DNA from: Vibrio echinoideorum
Lineage (GTDB): Bacteria; Pseudomonadota; Gammaproteobacteria; Enterobacterales; Vibrionaceae
Length of the DNA stretch: 64,000 bases
Assembly: GCF_024347455.1 (NCBI RefSeq)
Contig: NZ_AP025483.1
Location: 434,001-498,000, forward strand
Direction: 5' to 3'
The translations under genes were made by a program, and so were the position numbers. The notes below the pieces were generated by a model. The model was not told the origin of the DNA. It saw nothing but the letters and a program-made list of their open reading frames with translations, and searched no databases. Numbering within the stretch: position 1 is the stretch's first letter; the number at the start of each line of letters is the position of its first letter. This document shows, piece after piece, positions 30,207 through 39,784 of this stretch.

Positions 30207-30298
30207 ACGGTGTAGGCGGTTTTGTTTTGTTGCCAAGGTAATTCTTTACGCCCAAAGGCGTCATACCACTTTAATATGGCGGTTGCGAAAGGAGTCAC
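30198..30298 (-). pseudogene. mutY: native mutY, 5' fragment (first 33 codons)
   Basis: On the minus strand from a GTG at 30298 the frame reads [20 protein letters not shown], then [12 protein letters not shown], which is the normal N terminus of a Vibrio MutY. It then breaks into LQRITMS and a stop at 30178-30176, inside the island. The next native residues (S-E-I-M-L-Q-Q) are found 16.8 kb away at 13426. This proves the island lies within mutY between codons 33 and 35, just before the catalytic Glu. The start codon is GTG with no strong ribosome site; it keeps the native divergent position to trmB. Confidence 0.9.
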
Positions 30299-30463
30299 GA
30301 CATGCTCTATGCTTTGCTATTATTAGGAGTGAAATTGCACCACACTTACGGTTGGATGTAAAACAGACAAATTGTGTGGGAATTTATCCACGGAAAGACT
30401 TGCACCGAAGGCAATTCTTTGGATAATCCCCGCTTTGATTAATCAATGTGCAGGCAAAAATCA

Positions 30464-31183
30464 ATGAGTGAAGTGACCACTAACGAATATACTGAAGACG
30501 GCAAACTGGTTCGTAAGATCCGTAGTTTTGTTCGCCGCGAAGGCCGCTTAACAAAAGGCCAAGAAAACGCGATGAACGAATGTTGGCCAACAATGGGTAT
30601 CGACTACAACCCAGAACTTCTTAATTGGAAAGAAGTATTTGGCAACGATAACCCAGTTGTACTAGAGATTGGCTTCGGTATGGGTGCATCACTGGTTGAA
30701 ATGGCAAAGAATGCACCTGAGAAAAATTTCTTAGGTATTGAAGTTCATAGCCCAGGTGTTGGTGCGTGTTTAGGGACCGCTCGTGATGCGGGTGTAACTA
30801 ACTTACGCGTAATGTGTCACGATGCAGTAGAAGTATTTGAACACATGATTCCAGACAGCAGCCTGCATACGCTGCAACTGTTCTTCCCTGACCCATGGCA
30901 CAAAGCTCGTCACCATAAGCGTCGTATCGTTAAGGCTGAATTCGCCGAGATGGTTCGCGGCAAGCTTCAACTTGATACTGGTATTTTCCACATGGCTACT
31001 GACTGGGAAAATTACGCAGAACACATGATTGAAGTGATGAAGGTTGCTCCTGGCTTCGAGAATATCGCTGAAGATGGTGATTACATTCCTCGTCCGGATG
31101 AGCGTCCGCTAACTAAGTTTGAAGCGCGTGGCCACCGTTTAGGTCATGGTGTTTGGGACATTAAGTTCAAGCGTACTAAGTAA
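30464..31183 (+). CDS. trmB: tRNA (guanine-N7)-methyltransferase
   Basis: A 239-aa SAM-dependent enzyme that makes m7G46 in tRNA variable loops. Rossmann SAM motif [17 protein letters not shown] (about 65-81), then [12 protein letters not shown] and the family signature [16 protein letters not shown]. Start chosen at the ATG at 30464 (MSEVTTNEY...), matching homologues; an 18-nt longer frame starts at 30446. It is divergent from mutY as in E. coli and other vibrios, which anchors the right border of the island. Confidence 0.96.
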   Translation: MSEVTTNEYTEDGKLVRKIRSFVRREGRLTKGQENAMNECWPTMGIDYNPELLNWKEVFGNDNPVVLEIGFGMGASLVEMAKNAPEKNFLGIEVHSPGVGACLGTARDAGVTNLRVMCHDAVEVFEHMIPDSSLHTLQLFFPDPWHKARHHKRRIVKAEFAEMVRGKLQLDTGIFHMATDWENYAEHMIEVMKVAPGFENIAEDGDYIPRPDERPLTKFEARGHRLGHGVWDIKFKRTK

Positions 31184-31250
31184 TTCTGAATCAAATTAAG
31201 TGAAGGTGAATCCGACTTAGGATTAAACCCTACACTTTATGGGATTGATT

Positions 31251-31340
31251 AAAGCCAACATTATTGTAATGTTGGCTTTTTTGGCTTTTTTGGCTTTTTT
31301 GGCTTTTTTGGCTTTTTTGTCTTTTTTGTCTTTAGGCTTT
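31251..31340 (+). terminator. trmB terminator with an expanded tail repeat
   Basis: A perfect 13-bp stem AAAGCCAACATTA / TAATGTTGGCTTT (31251-31279, 3-nt loop) is followed by five tandem copies of the 9-mer GGCTTTTTT (31274-31318) and two degenerate copies (GTCTTTTTT, GTCTTTAGG). The first repeat is the 3' stem arm plus T-run, so the terminator tail appears to have been amplified by slippage. Confidence 0.85.
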
Positions 31341-31415
31341 TATTGCGATAAAGGTTTAAGAACAGAAAGTAATGTCACACCCCCTACAAAAATAACAATA
31401 AAGAAGTAAGCACAC

Positions 31416-32336
31416 ATGAAACCAACTCAAGCTATTTTGGCCGATATTTTAGATGAAGTTCGTCCCTTAATTGGTCAGGGAAAGGTCGCAGATTATATTC
31501 CTGCATTGGCTCGTGTATCGAACCAGAAACTGGCGATTGCCGTATACACCAATGAAGGTGAAGTTATTCAAGCTGGCGATGCTGATGAAGCCTTTTCTGT
31601 GCAGTCAATTTCTAAAGCCTTAAGTCTGACATTGGCGATGGTGTTGTATAAGCCTGAAGAGATTTGGCAGCGCGTAGGGAAGGAGCCTTCTGGCCAAGCC
31701 TTTAATTCGATGATTCAGCTTGAGATGGAGCACGGCATTCCTCGTAACCCTTTTATCAATGCCGGAGCTATTGTGGTTGCAGACTTACTGCAAAGCCGCC
31801 TGTCAGCACCTAGACACCGTTTATTAGAATTTGTGCGCCAGTTGTCGGGTGACACTCATATTGTGTATGACAAGGTTGTGGCGGCTTCTGAAATGATGCA
31901 CAGCGATCGTAATGCTGCCATCGCGTATTTGATGCGTTCATTTGGTAATTTTGAGAACGATGTGATCCCAGTGCTCAACAATTACTTTCACGCTTGTGCG
32001 CTTAAAATGACATGTATCGACTTGGCGAAAACCTTTAGCTATTTGGCAAACAAAGGTGTGTCGGTTCAGACCAAGAAAGAGATTATCACGCCAGTTCAAA
32101 CCAAGCAGTTGAATGCTTTGCTTGCGACATGTGGTTTGTACGATGGGGCAGGTGAGTTTGCTTACCGTGTTGGCATGCCCGGAAAGTCTGGTGTCGGTGG
32201 CGGGATTATTGCGATTGTTCCTGGTGAAATGACGATTGCAGTTTGGTCTCCAGAATTAGACCCTTCTGGTAACTCTCTTGCGGGTACTATGGCATTAGAG
32301 CTGCTTTCAGAGCGTATTGGTCGTTCTATTTTCTAA
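31416..32336 (+). CDS. glsB: glutaminase
   Basis: A 306-aa serine-dependent glutaminase converting glutamine to glutamate and ammonia. The catalytic SxxK appears as SVQSISK (about 61-67), followed by [18 protein letters not shown] and [12 protein letters not shown], all family signatures. Full length. Monocistronic, with its own terminator shared with hemW. Confidence 0.96.
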   Translation: MKPTQAILADILDEVRPLIGQGKVADYIPALARVSNQKLAIAVYTNEGEVIQAGDADEAFSVQSISKALSLTLAMVLYKPEEIWQRVGKEPSGQAFNSMIQLEMEHGIPRNPFINAGAIVVADLLQSRLSAPRHRLLEFVRQLSGDTHIVYDKVVAASEMMHSDRNAAIAYLMRSFGNFENDVIPVLNNYFHACALKMTCIDLAKTFSYLANKGVSVQTKKEIITPVQTKQLNALLATCGLYDGAGEFAYRVGMPGKSGVGGGIIAIVPGEMTIAVWSPELDPSGNSLAGTMALELLSERIGRSIF

Positions 32337-32349
32337 GTTCTAAGTTCGA

Positions 32350-32385
32350 CAAAAAAGCCTCTCGTGATGAGAGGCTTTTTGCATT
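32350..32385. terminator. bidirectional terminator glsB / hemW
   Basis: AAAAAAGCCTCTC / GAGAGGCTTTTT stem around a short loop between the convergent glsB and hemW genes. Confidence 0.88.
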
Positions 32386-32396
32386 CTAGCGTTCGG

Positions 32397-33584
32397 CTAT
32401 TCGTCTTCTTCGGCCATAAAGGCTTCAAGCAGATCGTTTAGGAATAGTTTTCCTTTTTCAGTTATCTGCCAGTGGCTGTCGGTTTCATTGAGATAATTGA
32501 GCTCTTTGGCCCACTCTATCGTTGGTTTGATCGAATCAAACTCTAACCCCGTCGTATCAATGAAGTCTTGTTTTGGACACGCTTCCATTAACCTGAAGCG
32601 GTTCATGAAGAACTCGAAAGGGCGGTCCTCATTGGGTACTTCAAGTTCATCCGACAGATAGGGCTTCACCAGATTCTGATACGCTGCTAGGTAGCCTCTA
32701 GGGTGTTTAACCTTGGTAGTGCGAACAATACGTCCATCTGAAAAGCTCAGCTTGCCATGAGAGCCACAGCCAATACCTAGGTAGTCACCAAAGCGCCAGT
32801 AGTTGAGGTTATGTTGACACTGATATCCCGGCTTGCTGTAGCCTGAAATTTCGTATTGCACATAACCTGCGTCTGAGAGCTTCTTATGGCCTAAGTCGAA
32901 GATATCCCAAAGGTCATCATCGTCAGGTAGCTTTGGCGTTTTGTAATAGAACATGGTGTTAGGTTCTATTGTCAGTTGATACCAAGACAAATGTGGAGGA
33001 TTAAGTTCGATCGCTTTGTCCAAATCAACCAAGGCCTGATCAATGCTTTGATCGGGCAAGCCGTGCATTAAATCTAGGTTGAAGCTGTTCAATCCAATCT
33101 TATGCGCCAAATAAGCCGCATTCACTGCTTCATCTTGACCATGAATACGTCCAAGCCTTTCCAGCTTTTCTTGCTCAAAACTTTGTACGCCTACCGAAAT
33201 TCGAGTAATGCCTGCCTTTTGGTAACCTGCGAAACGTTCTGCCTCGATGGTGCCCGGATTGGCTTCCATGGTGATTTCTATTTCAGGTTTGAACGGGGTG
33301 CGTTGTTCAATACCTTGCAGTAATTGACCAATCCCTTCGGGTGAGAACAAACTCGGTGTACCGCCACCAATAAAGATCGAATGCAATGGGCGAGGCGTGC
33401 CATTGAGTTGGTACTTTTCGATATCTGTATCGAGGTCTTCAAGCAGCGCATCGATGTACTCTTTTTCAGGTATATCGGTTTTCAGAGCGTGAGAGTTGAA
33501 ATCACAATACGGGCATTTTTGTACACACCATGGGATGTGGACATAAAGGCTAAGTGCGGGTGGTATAAGCGCTGCATTGTGCAT
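32397..33584 (-). CDS. hemW: radical SAM heme chaperone HemW
   Basis: A 395-aa radical SAM protein related to HemN, now regarded as a heme chaperone rather than an oxidase. The Fe-S motif CxxxCxxC is Cys20, Cys24, Cys27 in HIPWCVQKCPYCDFN. GGGTPSLF and the C-terminal HemN-like domain are present. Its ATG overlaps the rdgB stop by one base (TAATG), so the two are coupled. Last gene of the yggS-proC-yggT-yggU-DUF4426-rdgB-hemW block. Confidence 0.95.
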   Translation of the reverse strand: MHNAALIPPALSLYVHIPWCVQKCPYCDFNSHALKTDIPEKEYIDALLEDLDTDIEKYQLNGTPRPLHSIFIGGGTPSLFSPEGIGQLLQGIEQRTPFKPEIEITMEANPGTIEAERFAGYQKAGITRISVGVQSFEQEKLERLGRIHGQDEAVNAAYLAHKIGLNSFNLDLMHGLPDQSIDQALVDLDKAIELNPPHLSWYQLTIEPNTMFYYKTPKLPDDDDLWDIFDLGHKKLSDAGYVQYEISGYSKPGYQCQHNLNYWRFGDYLGIGCGSHGKLSFSDGRIVRTTKVKHPRGYLAAYQNLVKPYLSDELEVPNEDRPFEFFMNRFRLMEACPKQDFIDTTGLEFDSIKPTIEWAKELNYLNETDSHWQITEKGKLFLNDLLEAFMAEEDE

Positions 33585-34183
33585 TACAGAGCTTGCTCCT
33601 TGAGAGTCTTGAATAATGACGCAAGAGCTTTACCACGGTGTGACAGTTGCTTCTTACGTGACGATTCAAGCTCTGCAGATGCACAATTATCTTCAGGAAC
33701 AAAGAATACCGGATCGTAGCCAAAGCCATTTTCACCGTGTTCTTCAGTAAGAATGCGACCTTCCCATTTACCGTGACACACCAATGGTGTCGGGTCATTT
33801 TCGTGACGTATTAGCACCAATACACAATGAAAACGAGCAGTGCGTTTTTCTGTTTCGACACCTTGCATTGCATCGAGTAGTTTTTCGATATTCTGCTTAT
33901 CGGTCGCACCTTCGCCAGAGTAACGCGCTGAGTAGATGCCCGGTGCACCATTAAGGTAATCAACTTCTAAGCCAGAATCGTCCGCAATCGCTGGTAGCCC
34001 CGTTTCTTTCGCAGCGTGGCGAGCTTTGATGATGGCATTTTCAATGAAAGTTGTTCCCGTTTCTGCGACTTCTGAAACGTTGAATTCACTTTGCGCGACA
34101 ACGTCGAAACCAAACTCAGACAGAATGTCTGCCATCTCGTGAACTTTGCCTTGGTTGCCTGTTGCTAAAACAATCTTACTCAT
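33584..34183 (-). CDS. rdgB: dITP/XTP pyrophosphatase
   Basis: A 199-aa HAM1-family enzyme that removes ITP, dITP and XTP from the nucleotide pool. It shows the N-terminal [32 protein letters not shown] and C-terminal GFGYDPVFF / SHRGKAL signatures. Full length, upstream of hemW. Confidence 0.96.
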   Translation of the reverse strand: MSKIVLATGNQGKVHEMADILSEFGFDVVAQSEFNVSEVAETGTTFIENAIIKARHAAKETGLPAIADDSGLEVDYLNGAPGIYSARYSGEGATDKQNIEKLLDAMQGVETEKRTARFHCVLVLIRHENDPTPLVCHGKWEGRILTEEHGENGFGYDPVFFVPEDNCASAELESSRKKQLSHRGKALASLFKTLKEQAL

Positions 34184-34231
34184 GGGAATGTGGCTCTAAT
34201 AAGTTAATGACTAGAAAAGTGAGCGGTGAAG

Positions 34232-34663
34232 CTACTCTTCTATATAGAATTTTTGTGTGAAACGCAGTGGTCCAGCCCCTTTCAAACCAGCATTAATATC
34301 GATGGTGAAAGTGATATTCTCTTCATGGGTCACCGGAAATTCTGCAAGGTAATAAATCGCGTCGCCTTCTTTTATTTCACGGAACTTAAGCGTGCGAGTA
34401 TTGCCGACTAGATTTTTCGCTGTTCCTGAAATCTTAGCCGCTGTCGCTGGTTTGCCCAAAGAAGAGTTATCCAACACACTGATATTGAGAATAGCTGAGT
34501 AACCGTTGCGCTTTAGTTGATATTGCTTAGCGACTTGTGCGGTTAAGAAAGTGGAGTTGAAGGCTGAGTAGTGAACCTCTACATCCTTGATATTTTTAAA
34601 CTGTCCAGCCCAGCTTGGTAAAGCGACAAGGGCAGTAAGTAGTGCTGTTATCCATAAACGCAT
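34232..34663 (-). CDS. DUF4426 domain periplasmic protein
   Basis: A 143-aa exported protein of unknown role. A signal peptide (MRLWITALLTALVALPSWAG) with cleavage near residue 20 is followed by a beta-rich domain matching DUF4426. The ATG at 34663 is preferred because GGAGT lies 6 nt upstream; a frame starting 21 nt earlier lacks this. Conserved at this place between rdgB and yggU in vibrios. Confidence 0.85.
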   Translation of the reverse strand: MRLWITALLTALVALPSWAGQFKNIKDVEVHYSAFNSTFLTAQVAKQYQLKRNGYSAILNISVLDNSSLGKPATAAKISGTAKNLVGNTRTLKFREIKEGDAIYYLAEFPVTHEENITFTIDINAGLKGAGPLRFTQKFYIEE

Positions 34664-34691
34664 AATGACTCCAATAAATAGCAAAAAGCCA

Positions 34692-34982
34692 TCATAGGAT
34701 GGCTTTGATTTCAGTAGGGACTTGGTTTGGCGAGCATATTCGAACTTGCTTGTGCCTACCGAGCTCTCCCTTCTCTATCTTGATTTGCCCCTTGGCGACC
34801 TTAAATTGCTTCGCAAGGTATTTTGCTAAGTGGGCGTTAGCTTTGCCATCAACCGGTGGTGCAGTAATGGCAATTTTCAGTTCCTCTCCGTGCAAGCCGA
34901 CAATCTTGTCTCGGCTTGCTTTGGGTTGGATATAGAGCCTAAGAAGAATATCGTCTTCTTCGGCCCAAACTGCTTGTGGCAT
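34692..34982 (-). CDS. yggU: DUF167 family protein YggU
   Basis: A 96-aa YggU/UPF0235 protein of unknown function. [32 protein letters not shown] and [13 protein letters not shown] are near-identical to enteric YggU. The ATG at 34982 gives the family length; an upstream ATG would overlap yggT. Follows yggT. Confidence 0.93.
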   Translation of the reverse strand: MPQAVWAEEDDILLRLYIQPKASRDKIVGLHGEELKIAITAPPVDGKANAHLAKYLAKQFKVAKGQIKIEKGELGRHKQVRICSPNQVPTEIKAIL

Positions 34983-35011
34983 CGTCAAAGTACCTGATGT
35001 TCGTACTTGAA

Positions 35012-35569
35012 TTATAGCTGATACCAAATAGGACCAATTAGGTCACCCATTAAGAAGTTCGCGAATTGCAGAACAATAAACAGTACCAGTACGCTTAAAT
35101 CAAAACCGCCCATTGCTGGAAGAATACGACGAATTGGAGCAAGCATTGGTTCAGTCAGTTGATGGAACACGTATTCAATTGGACTACGGCCTTGGCTAAC
35201 CCAACTCAGGATTGCACGGATTAGCAGAACCCAGAAAACTAAGCCGCCAGCCGCTTTAAGCAGAGATAGTGCGCCAAAGATCAGGAAGCTAATATCAAAT
35301 ACAGCCGCACCGCCAGAGATAATCAAGTTTAGAGCGACGAACTTTAGTACACACAGTACATAAGCGAAAACAACAGTCGCAAGATCTAGACTACCTATTG
35401 ATGGGATAACTCGGCGTAATGGGGCAACAACGGGTTGTGTCGCTTTTACGATAAATTGTGAGAATGGGTTGTAGAAATCTGCACGTGATGCTTGTAGCCA
35501 GATACGCAAGATCACAACCATGATGTAAAGATCAAAAACGGTCGAGATCAGAAAGCTCATCGAATTCAT
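35012..35569 (-). CDS. yggT: YggT family membrane protein
   Basis: A 185-aa inner-membrane protein with four hydrophobic segments arranged as two YGGT repeats, each ending in [20 protein letters not shown] or the similar [14 protein letters not shown]. Implicated in osmotic/potassium tolerance in some bacteria; role here unknown. In operon with proC and yggU. Confidence 0.93.
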   Translation of the reverse strand: MNSMSFLISTVFDLYIMVVILRIWLQASRADFYNPFSQFIVKATQPVVAPLRRVIPSIGSLDLATVVFAYVLCVLKFVALNLIISGGAAVFDISFLIFGALSLLKAAGGLVFWVLLIRAILSWVSQGRSPIEYVFHQLTEPMLAPIRRILPAMGGFDLSVLVLFIVLQFANFLMGDLIGPIWYQL

Positions 35570-35652
35570 ATTGTTTCCTTTTTCGGATTTACTTGCCGCT
35601 TAGATATAACCTATAACTTGAGCGACACAATGCTTTTGTACAGTGATTGGTA

Positions 35653-36471
35653 TTAAAACTGTTTTTCCATCTCTTCAGCTCGAGCGACCGCCGCTTGCAT
35701 GGCTTTCGCTACGATGTCTGATAGTTGATGTTCGTTAAACGTGCGCAGTGCTTCTGCGGTCGTGCCGCCTTTTGAAGTCACTTGCTCACGCAGTGTCGAT
35801 AATTCTGTGTCAGGGCTCGCTACCACCATCTCTGCCGCGCCTAATGCAGACTGCTGCACTAACTTACGAGCGGTTTCTTGGTCAAAGCCTTGGTTAATTG
35901 CTTCTGCTTGCATCGCTTCCATAAATAGGAAAAAGTAAGCAGGGGCACTGCCAGCGGCTGCAATGATGTTGTTAATGCCAGACTCTTGTTCAACCCAGCT
36001 TACCTCACCTACGGCTTGCATTAGCTGAGAAGCGAATTCTTTATCACCCTGACTAACCGTTGAGTCAGCGTAAAGACCGCTCATCCCTTTACCCAGTAAT
36101 GACGGCGTGTTTGGCATAACACGCACAAGGTTTAGCTGGCAGTCTAACATCTCATTGAGTCGATTCGCATTAATACCCGCAGCAATAGAGATAACCAGTT
36201 TGTTGCTGAAGTCGATATCTTGTAAAGGTTTACATACATCAGCCATCATTTGTGGTTTTACTGATAGTACTACAACGTCTGCTTGCTCTGCTGCGGCAAG
36301 ATTATCGCTGGTGGTATTGATGCCGTATTCTTGCTCTAACGGCAGCCTTCTGGTGTCTGAAGGCGCTGTTGCAGTAATCTTTTGCGCTGGGTAACCACTC
36401 GCCACTAAGCCCGCTACAATTGAGCGAACCATATTTCCCGCCCCAATAAAGGCGATGTTCTTATGTTCCAT
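35653..36471 (-). CDS. proC: pyrroline-5-carboxylate reductase
   Basis: A 272-aa enzyme for the last step of proline synthesis. An N-terminal Rossmann NAD(P) site (FIGAGNMVRSIVAGL), VVLSVKPQMM, RVMPNTPSLLGKGMSGLY and the C-terminal VTSKGGTTAEAL signature are present. AGGA lies upstream of the ATG. Between yggS and yggT, a conserved order. Confidence 0.96.
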   Translation of the reverse strand: MEHKNIAFIGAGNMVRSIVAGLVASGYPAQKITATAPSDTRRLPLEQEYGINTTSDNLAAAEQADVVVLSVKPQMMADVCKPLQDIDFSNKLVISIAAGINANRLNEMLDCQLNLVRVMPNTPSLLGKGMSGLYADSTVSQGDKEFASQLMQAVGEVSWVEQESGINNIIAAAGSAPAYFFLFMEAMQAEAINQGFDQETARKLVQQSALGAAEMVVASPDTELSTLREQVTSKGGTTAEALRTFNEHQLSDIVAKAMQAAVARAEEMEKQF

Positions 36472-36555
36472 ATATAAAATCCTGAGCGTGTCGCTGCGCA
36501 GTTAAAGCGAAGCGATATCAATACTTATAATCGACTTTTGGTCGCTAACTCTTTG

Positions 36556-37260
36556 CTATTTCGCGTAATCACGAGCACCGAAAATAGCCGTTCCAATACG
36601 AACCATTGTGCTACCAGCCTCAACGGCTGCATCCATATCACCACTCATACCCATCGAAAGGGTATCGATGTTTGGATACTTAGCGGCTAGCTTTTGTTGA
36701 AGCTCTGCCAGTTGAGAAAATGCATTAAGTTGTGATTGATAGTCAGATACGTTTGCAGGAATCGACATCAATCCTCTTAACGTGAGGTTAGGGAGCGACG
36801 AAATCAACTCTGCGAGTGCAAAAACTGTCTCTTCTGACGTTCCTGACTTCGAATCTTCACCGCTGGTATTTACCTGAATGAGAACTTGTAGAGGTGAAAG
36901 CCCGCTTGGTCGCTGATCATTCAGCCTTTGCGCAATCTTATCGCGATCAACGGAATGAACCCATTGGAAGCTTTCTGCGATTGGACGAGTTTTATTGGAC
37001 TGTATTGGACCAATAAAATGCCACTCTAAATTTAGGTTAGAATGTTGTTCTGAAAAGTGTTTTACTTTATCTACACCTTCTTGAACATAGTTTTCACCAA
37101 AGGCAACTTGGCCTCCGAGTGCGGCTTCTAGAATCGCATCAATAGGTTTAGTTTTGCTGACGGCTAAAAGTTGCACGGAGTCTGGAGCTCGTCCGCACTT
37201 TTGCTCAGCACTACGAATCTGTGAGGTGATTTGTTCGATATTTTGTTGAATACTACTCAT
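36556..37260 (-). CDS. yggS: PLP homeostasis protein YggS
   Basis: A 234-aa PLP-binding protein of the YggS/PROSC family that buffers pyridoxal phosphate. PLP lysine Lys36 in LLAVSKTKP, FGENYVQEGVDK, WHFIGPIQSNK and MSGDMDAAVEAGSTMVRIGT are present. First gene of the block, divergent from pilT. Confidence 0.95.
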   Translation of the reverse strand: MSSIQQNIEQITSQIRSAEQKCGRAPDSVQLLAVSKTKPIDAILEAALGGQVAFGENYVQEGVDKVKHFSEQHSNLNLEWHFIGPIQSNKTRPIAESFQWVHSVDRDKIAQRLNDQRPSGLSPLQVLIQVNTSGEDSKSGTSEETVFALAELISSLPNLTLRGLMSIPANVSDYQSQLNAFSQLAELQQKLAAKYPNIDTLSMGMSGDMDAAVEAGSTMVRIGTAIFGARDYAK

Positions 37261-37286
37261 AGCTGACTTTACTTAAAGGAAAATAA

Positions 37287-38324
37287 ATGGATATCACTGA
37301 GTTACTAGATTTTAGTGTAAAGCATAACGCGTCAGATCTACATCTTTCTGCGGGTGTATCTCCAATGGTACGTATAGATGGTGAAGTTAGGAAGCTTGGA
37401 ATACCAGCTTTGAGTCATGCTGATGTGCATCGTTTAGTTTTTGAGATCATGGACGACTCACAGCGCGGTGAGTTTGAGGAAAAATTGGAAGTCGACTTCT
37501 CTTTTGAATTACCCAATGTTGGTCGCTTCCGTGTTAATGCTTTTAACCAAGCTCGTGGTTGCGCAGCTGTCTTTCGAACTATCCCTGTAGAAATTCCCAC
37601 GTTAGAGCAGTTAGGCGCACCTGATATTTTTGAAAAGATTGCCAACTACGAAAAAGGCTTAGTGCTGGTGACTGGCCCTACAGGTTCTGGTAAATCGACA
37701 ACTTTGGCGGCAATGGTCGATTACGTAAATCGCAACCACAACAAGCATATTCTGACGATTGAAGATCCGATCGAATTTGTGCATACCAATAATAAATGTC
37801 TCGTTAATCAGCGTGAAGTTCATCGTGATACTCACAGCTTCAAAGCGGCGCTGCGCAGTGCGTTACGTGAAGACCCGGACGTTATCCTTGTCGGTGAGCT
37901 TCGTGACCAAGAAACGATTAGCTTGGCGCTAACAGCAGCAGAAACTGGGCATTTAGTGTTTGGTACTCTACACACCAGTTCTGCGGCTAAAACTATCGAT
38001 CGTATTATCGATGTATTCCCAGGTAGCGACAAAGACATGGTGCGTTCAATGTTGTCTGAATCGTTACGTTCGGTGATTGCCCAGAAGCTGTTAAAGCGTG
38101 TCGGTGGTGGTCGTGTGGCTTGTCATGAAATTATGATGGCGACACCTGCGATCAGAAACTTGATCCGCGAAGACAAAGTCGCGCAGATGTACTCGATCAT
38201 TCAAACGGGCGCTGCACATGGTATGCAAACCATGGAGCAAAATGCGAAGCAGCTTATGGCTCAAGGTTTGGTTGATTCGGAAGAGGTCGAGAAAAAGATC
38301 GAAATTCAAACCTCTATGTTTTAA
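37287..38324 (+). CDS. pilT: type IV pilus retraction ATPase PilT
   Basis: A 345-aa hexameric motor for pilus retraction and twitching. Walker A GPTGSGKST (130-138), an Asp box with LTIEDPIEFVH, Walker B VILVGELRDQETISLAL, His box GTLHTSSAAKTIDRI, and the C-terminal ATPAIRNLIRE motif needed for retraction. Start behind aaagga. Followed after 14 nt by pilU. Confidence 0.97.
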   Translation: MDITELLDFSVKHNASDLHLSAGVSPMVRIDGEVRKLGIPALSHADVHRLVFEIMDDSQRGEFEEKLEVDFSFELPNVGRFRVNAFNQARGCAAVFRTIPVEIPTLEQLGAPDIFEKIANYEKGLVLVTGPTGSGKSTTLAAMVDYVNRNHNKHILTIEDPIEFVHTNNKCLVNQREVHRDTHSFKAALRSALREDPDVILVGELRDQETISLALTAAETGHLVFGTLHTSSAAKTIDRIIDVFPGSDKDMVRSMLSESLRSVIAQKLLKRVGGGRVACHEIMMATPAIRNLIREDKVAQMYSIIQTGAAHGMQTMEQNAKQLMAQGLVDSEEVEKKIEIQTSMF

Positions 38325-38338
38325 TCAGGGTGAACAAA

Positions 38339-39448
38339 ATGGAATTGAATCAAATCCTTGAAGGTATGCTTTCACAAAAAGCGTCGGATCTTTACATCAC
38401 GGTAGATGCTCCGGTTCTATTTCGTGTTGATGGTGAATTGCGACCTCAAGGGGAGAAGCTTAATGCGGCTCAGGTTGCTCAGTTACTTGATGCGATGATG
38501 GATCAAGATAGGCGTGACGAGTACAAACAAACGCGTGAGGCTAATTTTGCCATTGTGCGCGATTTTGGTCGCTTTCGTGTCAGTGCTTTTTTTCAACGAG
38601 AGTTACCTGGAGCGGTCATTCGACGTATCGAAACCAACATCCCAACCTTCGAGCAGTTAAAGCTTCCTGATGTCTTACAAGACCTTTCAATAGCAAAGCG
38701 TGGACTTGTGCTGGTGGTTGGGGCGACAGGCTCGGGTAAATCAACCTCAATGGCTGCGATGACGGGTTATCGCAATACTAATCGTTCGGGGCATATCTTG
38801 ACGGTTGAAGATCCGATTGAGTTCGTGCACGAACATAAAAAGTGTATTGTGACTCAGCGAGAAGTGGGGCTCGACACTGAAAGTTATGAAGTCGCGCTTA
38901 AGAACTCATTACGCCAAGCGCCAGATATGATCTTAATTGGTGAAATCCGTAGTCGTGAAACCATGGAATATGCGATGACGTTTGCTGAAACTGGTCATCT
39001 TTGTATGGCGACTTTACATGCCAATAATGCCAATCAAGCGTTAGAACGTATTCTTCACCTGGTGCCTAAAGAGCAAAAAGAACAGTTCTTATTTGATCTG
39101 TCGATGAACCTACGTGGTGTGGTCGCTCAGCAGCTTATTCGAGATAAGAATGGCAGTGGTCGTCATGGTGTGTTCGAAATCCTACTCAACAGCCCACGAG
39201 TATCTGATTTGATTCGTAGAGGTGAGCTACATGAACTCAAGTCGACAATGGCTAAATCAAAAGAGATTGGGATGCAGACCTTTGACCAAGCTTTGTATGA
39301 CTTAGTCGTAGCAGGCAAGATCTGTGAAGAGGATGCGTTCCACAGTGCTGACTCCGCTAATGACTTACGCTTAATGCTAAAAACCAGACGCGGTGATGGT
39401 GACTACGGAACTGGTGCTTTGGCTGGCGTGAAGATTGATATGGGTTAG
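38339..39448 (+). CDS. pilU: PilT-dependent retraction ATPase PilU
   Basis: A 369-aa paralogue of PilT that assists retraction under load. Walker A GATGSGKST (128-136), LTVEDPIEFVH, Walker B MILIGEIRSRETMEYAM, and a PilU-type C-terminal extension. The ATG at 38339 is preferred because agggtg lies 6 nt upstream and it matches the usual MELNQILEGML start; a GTG 9 nt earlier is possible. Confidence 0.96.
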   Translation: MELNQILEGMLSQKASDLYITVDAPVLFRVDGELRPQGEKLNAAQVAQLLDAMMDQDRRDEYKQTREANFAIVRDFGRFRVSAFFQRELPGAVIRRIETNIPTFEQLKLPDVLQDLSIAKRGLVLVVGATGSGKSTSMAAMTGYRNTNRSGHILTVEDPIEFVHEHKKCIVTQREVGLDTESYEVALKNSLRQAPDMILIGEIRSRETMEYAMTFAETGHLCMATLHANNANQALERILHLVPKEQKEQFLFDLSMNLRGVVAQQLIRDKNGSGRHGVFEILLNSPRVSDLIRRGELHELKSTMAKSKEIGMQTFDQALYDLVVAGKICEEDAFHSADSANDLRLMLKTRRGDGDYGTGALAGVKIDMG

Positions 39449-39452
39449 ATTG

Positions 39453-39484
39453 ATGCTGAATGCTGAATGCTGAATGCTGAATGT
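39453..39484. repeat. 7-bp tandem repeat behind pilU
   Basis: Four-plus copies of TGCTGAA in a row, between the pilU stop and its terminator. Confidence 0.85.
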
Positions 39485-39485
39485 T

Positions 39486-39514
39486 AAAAAAACCGCTGTG
39501 AAGGCGGTTTTTTT
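39486..39514. terminator. terminator after pilU
   Basis: AAAAAAACCGC / GCGGTTTTTTT-type hairpin; A/T runs on both sides allow use by pilU and by the converging small lipoprotein gene. Confidence 0.88.
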
Positions 39515-39525
39515 GTCTGGATATA

Positions 39526-39687
39526 TTAGTGGTTGCCGTAGCTATTGTTATTATCAGAATATCCTCGTTCTTTCTCTAATTTAATCTTTGTTGGATACTG
39601 TTCGCCAGTGTAGCCTGCTGAGCCTCCGCTCATAGAACTGCATGCTGATATTGTTAGAGCGGCGAAGATTGCTAGAAAAATTTTCAT
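39526..39687 (-). CDS. small lipoprotein (53 aa), unknown function
   Basis: A 53-aa predicted lipoprotein: short signal MKIFLAIFAALTISAC with lipobox ISAC and lipidated Cys16, then a Ser/Gly-rich hydrophilic tail ending in an Asn-rich stretch. The ATG at 39687 has gggag 6 nt upstream; a longer frame at 39738 is not supported. No family recognised; similar small lipoproteins are common in vibrios. Confidence 0.7.
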   Translation of the reverse strand: MKIFLAIFAALTISACSSMSGGSAGYTGEQYPTKIKLEKERGYSDNNNSYGNH

Positions 39688-39784
39688 ATGAACTCCCACG
39701 TCCTTATTATGAATTGCTCTGGCACTACGGCGTGACATTGCTGTGGGATCATAAGTTAGCTCAAACTTTGCTCACTTAATTTTT

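Noticed and set aside
30803..31024. Antisense frame within trmB
   Set aside because: Shadow of trmB; no ribosome site.
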